From Bacteroidales bacterium (GTDB lineage: Bacteria; Bacteroidota; Bacteroidia; Bacteroidales; Muribaculaceae): a stretch of DNA of 64,000 nt. Positions 24,863-34,278 of this stretch are shown in pieces. The notes under the pieces are model-generated. The model saw only the letters and a list, made by a program, of their open reading frames with translations. It made no database searches and had not been told where the DNA came from. How positions within the stretch are numbered: position 1 is the first letter of the stretch; every line of letters starts with the position of its first letter. A program made the translations under genes and the position numbers. The stretch spans positions 62,001 to 126,000 of the forward strand of contig CAJTEX010000002.1 in NCBI GenBank assembly GCA_910575615.1. The letters are read 5' to 3'.

Positions 24863-27097
24863 ATGTTTAAACAAATCCTCATATCTGCAGCAGCCGCCCT
24901 GGCGGCTTTCAACGCCTCTGCCGACATTCCGGCATATCTCGACAGCTCCCGCGACATCGAGGAGCGGGTGGAGGATGCCCTCTCTCGGATGACCACCGCC
25001 GAGAAGGTGGCGATACTCCACGCCCAGTCTAAATTCTCCTCCCCCGGGGTTGCCCGGCTTGGAATACGCGGTCTCTGGACCACCGACGGCCCCCACGGGA
25101 TACGCCCCGAGGTGCTGTGGGATGAATGGGACCAGGCCGGATGGACCAATGACTCCTGCGTCGCTTTCCCCGCGCTGACCTGCCTGGCGGCCACCTGGAA
25201 CCCCGAGATGTCGGCCCTCTATGGCCGCTCGATCGGCGAGGAGGCCCTTTACCGTGGGAAGGATGTATTGCTCGGCCCGGGCGTGAACATCTATCGCACC
25301 CCGCTTAACGGCCGCAACTTCGAGTACATGGGTGAAGACCCCTACCTGGCCTCCAGGATGGTGGTGCCTTATGTCAAGGGGGTGCAGGATTGCGGCGTTG
25401 CCGCCTGCGTGAAACATTACGCCCTCAACAACCAGGAGGTCAACCGCCACACCACCAACGTGATAGTCGATGACCGCGCCCTCTATGAAATCTACCTGCC
25501 CGCTTTCAAGGCAGCTGTCCAGGAGGGTGGCGCGTGGTCGATAATGGGAGCCTACAACTATTACCAGGACCAGCACCTCTGCCACAACCAGCGGATGCTC
25601 AACGACATCCTCAAGGGTGAATGGGGCTTCGACGGGGTGGTGATAAGCGACTGGGGAGGCACCCATGACACTGCCCAGGCCATCATCAACGGGCTCGACC
25701 TGGAGTTTGGCAGCTGGACCAACGGGCTCAGCAACGGCTCCAGCAATGCCTATGACAACTATTACCTGGCCCGTCCCTACCTCGACATGCTCGCCAAGGG
25801 TGAGGCCGACCCCAAGACCCTCGATGACAAGGCGCGCCGCGTGCTTCGCCTGATATTCCGCACATCGATGAACACCGCCAAGCCTTTCGGCTCGCTCTGC
25901 AGCGAGGCCCATTACGAGGCCGCCCGCCGCATCGGCGCGGAGGGGATAGTGCTGCTTAAGAACGACAAGGGGCTGCTGCCCCTCCCCTCCACCCCCGGAA
26001 AGGCCGCCAGGGTGCTGGTGGTCGGCGAGAACGCCCTGAAGATGATGACCGTGGGTGGAGGCTCCTCCTCGCTGAAAGTGCAGCGCGAGGTATCGCCGCT
26101 CGACGGCATCCGCGCCGCCGCCCCCGAGGGCATGACGGTAGATTTCGCCCGTGGATATGTCGGTGATGTCACCGGCGAGTACAACGGCGTGACCTCCGGA
26201 CAAGACCTCTCGGAGTCGCGTGGAGCCGACGAGCTGATAGCCGAGGCAGTCGCCAAGGCGCGCGAGGCCGATTATGTGATATTCGTCGGAGGCCTCAACA
26301 AGTCGGCAGGCCAGGACTGCGAGGACGCCGACCGCGCTTCGCTGTCGCTCCCCTACGGCCAGGACGAGGTCATCTCGGCCCTTGCCAAGGCCAACCCCAG
26401 TCTGGTGGTGGTCAATGTGAGCGGCAACGCCGTGGCAATGCCCTGGGTCAAGCAGGTGCCGGCCATACTGCAGGCCTGGTTCCTCGGCTCGGAGGCGGGC
26501 AACTCCATCGCCGACATCCTCTTCGGCAAGGTCAACCCCTCGGGCAAGCTCCCTATGACCTTCCCGGTAAAGCTTGAGGATGTCGCCGCCCACGCCATTG
26601 GTGAATATCCCGGCGTGAAACGTCCCGGCGAGGATATCTGGGATGAGAAGTACAACGAGGGAATCCTCGTCGGCTACCGCTGGCACGACACCCGCAAGAT
26701 CAAGCCCCTCTTCCCCTTCGGCCATGGCCTCAGCTACACCACATTCGCCTACGGCAAGCCCGCAGCCGACCGCCGTGAGATGGCCGCCGGGGAGACCATG
26801 ACCATCACCGTGGCCGTCACCAACACCGGCGACCGCGAGGGACAGGAGACAGTGCAGCTCTACATCACCGACGTGAAAGCCCCGGTGGAGCGTCCGGCCA
26901 AGGAACTGAAGGGTTTCCGCAAGGTCTCCGTCGCCCCCGGCGAGACCAAGGAGGTGACTTTCACCATCACCCCTGACGACCTGGCGTATTTCGACGCCGA
27001 CACCCACAGCTGGACCTCCCATCCGGGCAAATACCAGGCCCATATGGCCTCCTCGTCGGCCGACATCGCAGCCACCGTGCCGTTCACCCTCAAGTGA
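24863..27097 (+). CDS. Periplasmic GH3 beta-glucosidase
   Basis: A 744-residue enzyme with a cleavable signal peptide (about 1-20, ending NASA) and no lipobox, so probably periplasmic. Domain order is typical for long GH3: the (alpha/beta)8 domain with 'KHYALNNQEVNRH' and the catalytic nucleophile Asp in 'GVVISDWGGTHD' (D263), the alpha/beta sandwich (about 360-600, 'GAEGIVLLKNDKGLLPLP'), and a C-terminal fibronectin III-like domain (about 630-740). It would release glucose from imported oligosaccharides. It is the last gene of the locus, matching BT3314 in the Bacteroides thetaiotaomicron beta-1,6-glucan locus. Confidence 0.93.
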   Translation: MFKQILISAAAALAAFNASADIPAYLDSSRDIEERVEDALSRMTTAEKVAILHAQSKFSSPGVARLGIRGLWTTDGPHGIRPEVLWDEWDQAGWTNDSCVAFPALTCLAATWNPEMSALYGRSIGEEALYRGKDVLLGPGVNIYRTPLNGRNFEYMGEDPYLASRMVVPYVKGVQDCGVAACVKHYALNNQEVNRHTTNVIVDDRALYEIYLPAFKAAVQEGGAWSIMGAYNYYQDQHLCHNQRMLNDILKGEWGFDGVVISDWGGTHDTAQAIINGLDLEFGSWTNGLSNGSSNAYDNYYLARPYLDMLAKGEADPKTLDDKARRVLRLIFRTSMNTAKPFGSLCSEAHYEAARRIGAEGIVLLKNDKGLLPLPSTPGKAARVLVVGENALKMMTVGGGSSSLKVQREVSPLDGIRAAAPEGMTVDFARGYVGDVTGEYNGVTSGQDLSESRGADELIAEAVAKAREADYVIFVGGLNKSAGQDCEDADRASLSLPYGQDEVISALAKANPSLVVVNVSGNAVAMPWVKQVPAILQAWFLGSEAGNSIADILFGKVNPSGKLPMTFPVKLEDVAAHAIGEYPGVKRPGEDIWDEKYNEGILVGYRWHDTRKIKPLFPFGHGLSYTTFAYGKPAADRREMAAGETMTITVAVTNTGDREGQETVQLYITDVKAPVERPAKELKGFRKVSVAPGETKEVTFTITPDDLAYFDADTHSWTSHPGKYQAHMASSSADIAATVPFTLK

Positions 27098-27190
27098 CAC
27101 GCCGCCGTAAGGGATGCCCCGCAGACTGTTTTTCGTCAGGGAGCGGCTGAAATTCGGCAAAACACAGTATGTTAACCAATAAAACCTGGA

Positions 27191-27235
27191 AAGATGCCTC
27201 AGAATTCAATATTTTTTTGTAATTTTGGGGCATCT
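27191..27235 (+). promoter_or_regulatory. Promoter enclosed by an inverted repeat
   Basis: TAATTTTG (27220-27227) fits the -7 box for the next gene. It is enclosed by AAGATGCC (27191-27198) and its exact complement GGCATCTT (27228-27235), separated by 29 AT-rich bases. This could be an operator, or a structure formed only in single-stranded DNA. Confidence 0.5.
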
Positions 27236-27290
27236 TCACTGACATTCACTTTTCATCCATATAATCACATTTTAACCTAAAATCAACCAC

Positions 27291-28154
27291 ATGAAGAAAA
27301 TTTCTACTCTTCTCGCAGCTGTGGCCGTTTCCGCCGCAGCAAACGTTGCCTCTGCAGCCACATGGTGCATGCCCGGCACCTACCAGAACTGGGTACTCGA
27401 GACCAACATCTTCGAGGACAACGGCGACGGCTCTTACTCGCAGACCATCGCCGACCTCCACGGCGACTTCAAGATCGTCATGTACGAGGGAGCTTCCAGC
27501 TGGGACAACCAGTGGTGTTCAAACGGCGCTGCCGTTGAGAACAACGTAGCTTACGAGGCCCAGAAAATCGCAAACGGAGTCAACATCATGATGGCCGGTG
27601 ACAATGCCCACTACATCAACGCCAAGGTGACCATCACCCCCGGAGCCAACGACGCCCTCACCATCCTGGTGCAGGCCGAGCGCGTTGAGACCGGCGAGGA
27701 GACATGGCAGCTCGTTGGAGACGCCCCCCTGGCCTGGGACTTCACCACCGCTCCCAAGTTCACCAAGGGTGATGGCGACGAGTGGACTCTCGCCTACACC
27801 GGCACCATCACCGACACCTTCAAGGTTGTCAAGAACTCTTCTTGGGCAAACTCCTACTCCACCGCCAGTGCCCTCAACCTCGATGAGGTCTACACCCTGA
27901 CCGGCCCGCAGGATCCCATCGACAACATGTCGGTCGCCGCAGGCCCCTGGGTGAACCCCGTCTTCACCCTCAACGTAGGTGACACCGTGACCCTCAAGGT
28001 CACCGCCGAAGGCGCAGGCGTTGAAGCCGTTGAGGCTGACGCCGCAACCGGCGAGGCTGTCTACTACAACCTCCAGGGCCAGCGCGTGGCCAACCCCGAG
28101 AACGGCCTCTACATCCGTCTCCAGGGAGGCAAGGCCACCAAGGTAGCCCTCTGA
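27291..28154 (+). CDS. Secreted protein with SusE/F-like beta modules and a sorting-like tail
   Basis: A 287-residue protein with a signal peptide (about 1-21, ending ASAA) and no lipobox. It seems to contain two beta-sandwich modules (about 22-125 and 130-240, each with 'W.....F....GDG...' patterns such as 'FTKGDGDEWTLAYTGTITDT') that resemble carbohydrate-binding SusE/F repeats. The last 35 residues ('AVYYNLQGQRVANPENGLYI') form the short Bacteroidales C-terminal module related to type 9 sorting tails. It stands behind its own promoter after the glucan locus and is closed by a strong terminator. Codons are strongly biased (GCC, AAC, GGC), suggesting high expression. The exact ligand is unknown. 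Confidence 0.75.
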   Translation: MKKISTLLAAVAVSAAANVASAATWCMPGTYQNWVLETNIFEDNGDGSYSQTIADLHGDFKIVMYEGASSWDNQWCSNGAAVENNVAYEAQKIANGVNIMMAGDNAHYINAKVTITPGANDALTILVQAERVETGEETWQLVGDAPLAWDFTTAPKFTKGDGDEWTLAYTGTITDTFKVVKNSSWANSYSTASALNLDEVYTLTGPQDPIDNMSVAAGPWVNPVFTLNVGDTVTLKVTAEGAGVEAVEADAATGEAVYYNLQGQRVANPENGLYIRLQGGKATKVAL

Positions 28155-28184
28155 CACCGACCGTCACACTGTGACCCTTAACCC

Positions 28185-28227
28185 GACAGCGGGGATGCGC
28201 CTTTGCCGGCGCATCCCCGCTGTCGTT
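28185..28227 (+). terminator. Terminator after the secreted protein
   Basis: A perfect 17-bp stem (28185-28201, GACAGCGGGGATGCGCC, with 28208-28224) and a 6-base loop, followed by GTTTCC. The very long stem makes termination here very likely. Confidence 0.85.
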
Positions 28228-28546
28228 TCCTCGTGCTTGCGGTGGCTTTTGTGGAGCCTCGATGATCTCTTATTATTGGTGCCTGTAATCATCCATATAT
28301 CAACTGTTTTTTCTTATCAACCAACGCCTTGAAGATTGATTAGATATTCAGGTCAGCACCCGGCTATCAACTGGCATATTTCGCGACATGGAGCAATTAT
28401 TTCCGTCAGAATGCTGGCATTTGTCTGTTTTTTAGCTATATTTGCGAGGGAGGCGCGCCAGACTTGTGACACCGCGGGCCTCCACGGCAGTCAATCCATA
28501 AAGAACCGCCACTGACTTCGCTGACACTACTAATCATATATCACTT
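28228..28546 (+). promoter_or_regulatory. AT-rich intergenic region with promoter for the large adhesin-like gene
   Basis: About 320 bases without a gene. I see only a TATATTTG -7 box at 28437-28444, about 100 bases before the next start, and no clear RNA fold or repeat. Confidence 0.45.
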
Positions 28547-31500
28547 ATGCGCAAACTGTTATCATCTGTCTTGGCTGTTTTGGCACTGCCGCTGTGCGGC
28601 ACGTCGGCCATCAGTCCCACCCCGTCGCGGGAGGGCCCTCCTCTGGAGAAAAACAACATCACCGGAAGCAATCTCAGGGAGATACTCCCCGGCCAGGCGC
28701 GCGGACTGCGCGCGGCCAGGGCCGCCGCCTCCCTCCCGGCCACCTTCCCCCTGCTGACCCAGGAGGAGTTTGACGCCTGCCAGACCATCGACGGCAATAG
28801 CGACGGCAAGACCTGGAAGTTTGAGAAAGGGTATCCCGACGGGGCGGCATGCTACGAGGGAATCGGGGTCAGCGTGGCCGCCGACGATTACCTTGTCCTC
28901 GGCCCTGTGGCGTTCAACGCCCCATCGGGCAACTACTCCCTGTCGCTGGAGGCCAAGCAGACCGCGCGTCCCGAGACATTCGAGATATGCCTCTCACCGA
29001 CCGGCACCGCCACCGACGCTACCAGCGTGTACAGCTGCACTGATGTGCCCAACCTCAACTACGGGGTGCTGACCGGAGAGTTCTCCATGGCCCCCGGGGA
29101 ATATTATGTGATGGTCCACTGCAACTCCCCCGAGTGGGGCATCTCGCTCTATGTCCGCAACATCCTCATCGAGGCCGCCGCTTCGGAAAGCTTCACTGTG
29201 CCGTTCGAGATGACACCCCAGGCCTCCGAGAGCCGCTTTTTCAGCTTCATAGACGCAAACAAGGATGGCAAGACCTGGCAGTATGACCCGGCCAACGAGG
29301 GCATGACCTATGAATACAGCCTGACGATGGACGCCGACGACTACCTCCTCTTCCCTGAAATCGACATCCCCGAGGCAGGCAACTACAAATTCTCCTTCGA
29401 TGCCCGATGCTGGGGCACCGGGGAGTCGATGGAGGTGTTGTTCGGCCAGGGAGAAGACCCCACACAGCTGGCCGAGGTGTTCGCCGACCCGGAGGTCGGC
29501 ACCGAGACCTACCGCCGCGAGGTGGTGGTCGCCGTCAGCCAGCCCGGCCTGTATCGTCTGGCCCTCCACTGCTCCTCCCCGGCCAACCGCCACAAGCTGC
29601 TCGTGAAGAACTTCCGCCTTGAGGCCACCGACGAGCCCGCGGCCCGTCATCTCCCGGTCGACTTCACCGGGACATTCACGTTGGCCGACGGGCAAACGGC
29701 GTTCACCCCCTCGTTCATCCTCCCCGACAACTCGCAGGTGAGAATCACGATGGAGGTCAAGGGGGAGGCTGTGGCCGTCTCCATGGGCAACGCCCCGGCC
29801 GAGGCCTCGCTACGCCATCTCTTCACCGTCGACCGGGCCGACGAGTTCGCCACGGTGAACCGTGTGGTCAGCGTGTCGCGCGGCGGCATCCGCTACCTCG
29901 GCCTCTCCTCTGAAGGTGACGCGCAGGTGCGCGGCATCTCCCTGCAGCTCGTCAGCGAGGGGGATGTCTACACCCTCCCCTTCTCGATGCAGCCCACCGC
30001 CGAGGAATACAACGAGTTCCAGGCCGTCAACGCCAACGGTGATGACGGGGTTTGGAGCTACTACGAGCCGTTCGGGGCCGTGCGCTACAACTTCTCGGTC
30101 GACAACGACGCTGACGACTGGCTGATACTCCCCCCGGTCAACATCACCTCGCTGCACGACATGGTGCGCTTCGCCTTCAATGTGCGCGGCATGGGTGAAA
30201 GCCCCAAATTCACCGAGACCTACGAGATATGGGAGGGTGAGACCCCTGACCCCGCGTCGATGCGCAAGCTCTATGCCTCCCCTGAAATCCGCAACGAGGC
30301 TTTCACACCGATGGAGATGGCATTCGCCCCCGTCCACACCGGCACCACCTACCTTGCCGTGCGCGCCACATCGAAGAAAAACGCCTTCCACCTCTTCCTG
30401 CGCGACTTCACGGTGGAGACCGACGGCCGCCAGACCACAGTGCCCGTGGCCGTGTCAGACCTCGCCGCCACCGCCGCCCCGATGGGCAGCGAGAAGGCCA
30501 TAGTCACCTTCACGATGCCCTCCATGAACGAGGCCGGGGAGCCGCTCGACACCGAGACCCCGATGGAGGCCTGTGTGACCACCACACAGGAGACCAGGCA
30601 GGTGACCGCAATGCCCGGCGAGGCTGTCTCCACAGAGATCCTCAACGGCCAGGGATATGGCACCGTCAACGTGACGGTCAGCAACGCCGCCGGCACATCC
30701 AACCCCGCCGCCGTCAGGGTCTACACCGGCCAGGATGTCCCCTCACCCGTCACCGGGCTGACAGCCACATGCAGCGAGGACAACCTGACGATGACCATCA
30801 GCTGGACCCAGACCTCAGAGGGGGCCAACGGAGGATATGCCGACCCCGCGCAGATGACCTACATAATTCGCCACTCATCGGGAGGGGGCTCATACACTCG
30901 CGTGGGCCAGACCGAGGGGACATGTGAGTACTCCTACTCCATCCCCGCCTCATACCCCCTGGCCATGCATTATCTCGCCGTCACCCCGGCCAACGTCGCC
31001 GGCGAGTGCGCCACCCCTGTCGGGAAAGGAATAATGCTCGGCAAGCCCTATGAGATACCCGCTATGGAGGAATTCGCCAACGGGGAAATCACCCTGCAGC
31101 CCCTGGCCATGGACAAGCCCGACGCGAGCTACACCCTCGACTGGTATTTCGAGAATCCCGCCGAAGCCCTCCCCGAGGCCGCCAATGAGTCGGGCAAGGC
31201 ACTGATAGCGTTCACCCAGGAGGAGGGCGCGGCCCGTGGCTCGCTCCACCTGCCCAAATTCTCGACCACCACCGACGACGGCGCGCGACTGGTGCTGCGC
31301 CTCTACAACCATCCCCATTGCGCCACCACCGAGGTTAGCGCCATGACCTTCGGCGGCCCTGTGGCCATAGCCACGATTCCACCCGCCGAGACCGCCGGAT
31401 GGCAGACCTGCTCCCTCCCCCTGCCCGCCTCGCTGATGGGACTGGAGTGGATAGAACCTGTGATAGATTTCGGTTTCACCGGGGCTTTCGACGATGAAAT

Positions 31501-32941
31501 CTGGATGCTCGACGCATACGGCATGGAGCATTATTTCGACCGCGAGCTGACACTGCGCGAACTGGCCACACACCAGTCGATGGTGGCCCAGAAAGAGACC
31601 ACATGGAGATTCCTCGCATCAAACTATGGCCGCGAGGAGCTGACATTCACCGTGCCCGAACTCAATTTCACCACCCTCGACGGGGATGTGATGTCATTCC
31701 CCGAGGCTGTGTCGCCAGGCCGCGAACTCACCCTCGCGCCCGCAGAGACCGTCGAACTCACCTACAAGGTAATCCTCGACGCCGGAATGGAGGGCCCGCT
31801 CTACTACGACCTGACCGTCGCGGTAGACAATGACAACGACCCCGACAACAACACCGCCTTCGGCGAGACCGAGCTGACGGTGCAGTATGAGTATGTGATC
31901 CGCAACCTGCGCGCCGAGCGCGACGGGGAGTCGGCCACCGTCAACCTCTCCTGGTCGGCCCCGCGCACCGACAGCGGGTTGCTCAACTGCGAGGGGCTTA
32001 CCCCATGGGACTACAGCGGTTCGCTGGGACTCTTCACCAATGTCGACCTTGACGGCGAGCGTGTCATCGGATTCTCGGGCCGCACATTCCCCGGAATGGG
32101 CCTCCCCAAGGCCTGGCAGGTATGGGACTACGCCGATGCCGGATTCGACTACATCTATGCTGGCTACATGCTGTCTGCCCGTTCGCTGATTGTGTTCTCC
32201 CCGTTTGACTACAACGCCACCGCCGATGACTGGCTGATTTCACCCGAGGTCAAGGGTGGCAGCAAGGTGAGCTTCTATGTGCGCCCGCTGCATTACGCCT
32301 ACGGCCAGGAGAAACTCGAGCTTTACGCCTCATCGGTCGGCGACGCGGTTGAAGACTTCACTCTCGTCTCGACCTACCTCACCAAGACCGGCGAGAACGA
32401 CAAGACCCCCTACTGGGAGGATGTGGAGTTTGACCTCCCCGCCGACGCGCGTTTCTTCGCCATACGTTACGTCAGCCGCGACATCTTCGGCCTGCAGCTC
32501 GACGACATCAGCTACACCCCCGCCCAGGATGACGCGTCGGCGCTCACCTACTCGGTGATACGCAACGGCGAGACCGTGGCCTCGGGCCTCACCTCAACCC
32601 GCTACACCGACGATTTCCCCGGTGACGCGACATATTATGTGGCCGCCGAGAAGAGCTATTCGGGGCTGCATCCCCTCTCCAACCGCGTCGACGTGGGCCA
32701 GGCATCCGGAATAAGCCAGACCGCCGCGGCGGCTGTCAAGGTCACCACCGCTCCTGGACGCGTCATCGTCACCATCCCCGACGGCACCCTGGCAGATGGC
32801 ATGGCGACCCTGGCCACTCCTGACGGTCGCACAGCCTGCTCAACCCCGCTGCGCGCCCCCGCCACCCTGCTGCGTGTCCCCGCCGGGGTCTACATCCTGA
32901 CCCTCCCCGACGGCACCGCCACCAAGCTCCGCGTTCCCTGA
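28547..32941 (+). CDS. Large secreted adhesin-like protein with repeated beta modules
   Basis: A 1464-residue exported protein. After a signal peptide (about 1-22) come four related beta-sandwich modules of about 150 residues; three begin with an Asp-rich loop before a Trp ('IDGNSDGKTW' near residue 81, 'IDANKDGKTW' near 237, 'VNANGDDGVW' near 496). Fibronectin III-like regions follow (about 630-830), then a choice-of-anchor J / cleaved-adhesin-like domain (about 1145-1330, 'SPFDYNATADDWLISPEV'), another short FN3 piece, and a C-terminal sorting-like tail ('TLLRVPAGVYILTLPDGTAT'). Such proteins are extracellular binding or adhesive proteins. There is no catalytic motif I can name. It is a single gene that ends at a bidirectional terminator. 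Confidence 0.75.
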   Translation: MRKLLSSVLAVLALPLCGTSAISPTPSREGPPLEKNNITGSNLREILPGQARGLRAARAAASLPATFPLLTQEEFDACQTIDGNSDGKTWKFEKGYPDGAACYEGIGVSVAADDYLVLGPVAFNAPSGNYSLSLEAKQTARPETFEICLSPTGTATDATSVYSCTDVPNLNYGVLTGEFSMAPGEYYVMVHCNSPEWGISLYVRNILIEAAASESFTVPFEMTPQASESRFFSFIDANKDGKTWQYDPANEGMTYEYSLTMDADDYLLFPEIDIPEAGNYKFSFDARCWGTGESMEVLFGQGEDPTQLAEVFADPEVGTETYRREVVVAVSQPGLYRLALHCSSPANRHKLLVKNFRLEATDEPAARHLPVDFTGTFTLADGQTAFTPSFILPDNSQVRITMEVKGEAVAVSMGNAPAEASLRHLFTVDRADEFATVNRVVSVSRGGIRYLGLSSEGDAQVRGISLQLVSEGDVYTLPFSMQPTAEEYNEFQAVNANGDDGVWSYYEPFGAVRYNFSVDNDADDWLILPPVNITSLHDMVRFAFNVRGMGESPKFTETYEIWEGETPDPASMRKLYASPEIRNEAFTPMEMAFAPVHTGTTYLAVRATSKKNAFHLFLRDFTVETDGRQTTVPVAVSDLAATAAPMGSEKAIVTFTMPSMNEAGEPLDTETPMEACVTTTQETRQVTAMPGEAVSTEILNGQGYGTVNVTVSNAAGTSNPAAVRVYTGQDVPSPVTGLTATCSEDNLTMTISWTQTSEGANGGYADPAQMTYIIRHSSGGGSYTRVGQTEGTCEYSYSIPASYPLAMHYLAVTPANVAGECATPVGKGIMLGKPYEIPAMEEFANGEITLQPLAMDKPDASYTLDWYFENPAEALPEAANESGKALIAFTQEEGAARGSLHLPKFSTTTDDGARLVLRLYNHPHCATTEVSAMTFGGPVAIATIPPAETAGWQTCSLPLPASLMGLEWIEPVIDFGFTGAFDDEIWMLDAYGMEHYFDRELTLRELATHQSMVAQKETTWRFLASNYGREELTFTVPELNFTTLDGDVMSFPEAVSPGRELTLAPAETVELTYKVILDAGMEGPLYYDLTVAVDNDNDPDNNTAFGETELTVQYEYVIRNLRAERDGESATVNLSWSAPRTDSGLLNCEGLTPWDYSGSLGLFTNVDLDGERVIGFSGRTFPGMGLPKAWQVWDYADAGFDYIYAGYMLSARSLIVFSPFDYNATADDWLISPEVKGGSKVSFYVRPLHYAYGQEKLELYASSVGDAVEDFTLVSTYLTKTGENDKTPYWEDVEFDLPADARFFAIRYVSRDIFGLQLDDISYTPAQDDASALTYSVIRNGETVASGLTSTRYTDDFPGDATYYVAAEKSYSGLHPLSNRVDVGQASGISQTAAAAVKVTTAPGRVIVTIPDGTLADGMATLATPDGRTACSTPLRAPATLLRVPAGVYILTLPDGTATKLRVP

Positions 32942-32963
32942 TCCCCCCTCCTCTCTCCCCATA

Positions 32964-33022
32964 ATCACCGCGACGGCCTGTGTCAATATCGACACAGGCC
33001 GTCGGCATATATTACGGTGATG
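32964..33022. terminator. Bidirectional terminator between convergent genes
   Basis: A 14-bp perfect stem (32971-32984, CGACGGCCTGTGTC, with 32991-33004) is flanked by a second pairing block (ATCACCG 32964-32970 with CGGTGAT 33016-33022). It lies between the adhesin-like gene and the minus-strand exopolysaccharide operon. Confidence 0.85.
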
Positions 33023-33036
33023 GTGATGGCGGAGGG

Positions 33037-34233
33037 TCAGAGGCCCCGGGAGCGGAAATAGCTGTCATAGGCCGAGAGCAGGGCGCGCGAGGTGTGGTCC
33101 CAGCTGAGCTGGTTGAGGATGCGGTCGCGGCCGATGGATGACATCTCGGCGCGCCGGGCCGGGTCGTCGAGCAGCAGCGAGATTTTGTCGGCGAGGTCGC
33201 GGGCGTTGTTGCGCTCGGCGTAAAGCGACGCCTCCTGGGCCGAGTAACGCCCCTCGGTGAGGTCAAACTGCACGATTGGTTTGCCGAGGGCCATGTATTC
33301 CAGCACCTTGTTCATCGTCGACTTGTCGTTCATCGCGTTGTATTCGTCGGGGTTGACGCAGACGTCGGCGGTGTTGAGATAGTCGAGCATCACCTCGTCG
33401 GAGACCCTGCCGGTGAATTCGACGATGTCTTGCAGCCCCATCTCCTCGCTTTTGCGGCGCAGCGCGTCGAGGTGGGGGCCACCGCCGACTATGCCCCAGA
33501 AGATGTCGTCGCGGCCTTTCTCGTCGCGGAGGTAGCGGGCGGCCTCCAGCAGGTACTCTATCCCCTCCTGCTGGCCTATCACGCCGAGATAACCTACCAT
33601 GTGCTTCCGGCCACGTTTGATTTCGGGGCTCGGGGGCTGTATGCGCAGGCGTTCGAGCCTGGGCCCGCTGCGCAGCACATGCACCTTGTCGGGCGACATG
33701 CCTCCGCGGCTGATGGCTATCTGGCGGTAGCTCTCGTTGGTGACGAAAGCGAATGTACAGTGGCGGTAGGTGTTGCGTTCGAGCCAGAGCTGGCTTTTGT
33801 AGAGCGGGCCTGTGGTCTTGCCGAACTTCGCCTCGTAAAGCTCCGGGCAGATGTCATGGTGGTCGAAGACATAGTCAACCCCCTTCCCCTTGAAGCGGGC
33901 GGCCACCATGTAGATATTGTCGGGGGGATTGCATCCGTGGATCACATGGAATCCGCGTTCCTTGTAAATCTTGCGGGCCAGGCGGTATTCATGCCACAGG
34001 GCCGAGAAATACTCCCGGGCGTAGCCTATGGGGCCGTTGCCCTCCTTGGGGAGGTCGTGACGATGGATATGCACCCCCTCGAGGTGTTCATACTCCTTGT
34101 TGTAGCCTTTCCCTTTGGGACATATCACCGAGACGGTGTATCCCTCGCGGGCAAGGGTTGTCGCCTCCTGCCATACCCTGGTGTCGAACGGCACGGGAAG
34201 GTTTTCGACTATGATGAGAATCTTGCGGTCCAT
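33037..34233 (-). CDS. Glycosyltransferase family 4
   Basis: A 398-residue retaining GT-B enzyme of the cytosolic face. The N-terminal domain opens with 'ENLPVPFDTRVWQEATTLAR', characteristic of GT4 enzymes in capsule and exopolysaccharide clusters, and the C-terminal donor domain has 'GYLGVIGQQEGIEYLLEA' and 'NKVLEYMALGKPIVQFDLTE', containing the E-x7-E-like nucleotide-sugar site. It is the last gene of a three-gene minus-strand operon, 45 bases after the heparinase-like gene. Donor and acceptor cannot be read from sequence. Confidence 0.9.
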   Translation of the reverse strand: MDRKILIIVENLPVPFDTRVWQEATTLAREGYTVSVICPKGKGYNKEYEHLEGVHIHRHDLPKEGNGPIGYAREYFSALWHEYRLARKIYKERGFHVIHGCNPPDNIYMVAARFKGKGVDYVFDHHDICPELYEAKFGKTTGPLYKSQLWLERNTYRHCTFAFVTNESYRQIAISRGGMSPDKVHVLRSGPRLERLRIQPPSPEIKRGRKHMVGYLGVIGQQEGIEYLLEAARYLRDEKGRDDIFWGIVGGGPHLDALRRKSEEMGLQDIVEFTGRVSDEVMLDYLNTADVCVNPDEYNAMNDKSTMNKVLEYMALGKPIVQFDLTEGRYSAQEASLYAERNNARDLADKISLLLDDPARRAEMSSIGRDRILNQLSWDHTSRALLSAYDSYFRSRGL

Positions 34234-34278
34234 GGTAAAAATTGCGCCCGGCCGCGTGAGGTTACAAGGAGTCGGCGG

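Noticed and set aside
24809-27160. A 783-codon minus-strand frame opposite GH3
   Set aside because: It is an antisense shadow produced by GC-rich codon bias; the GH3 reading has every catalytic motif.
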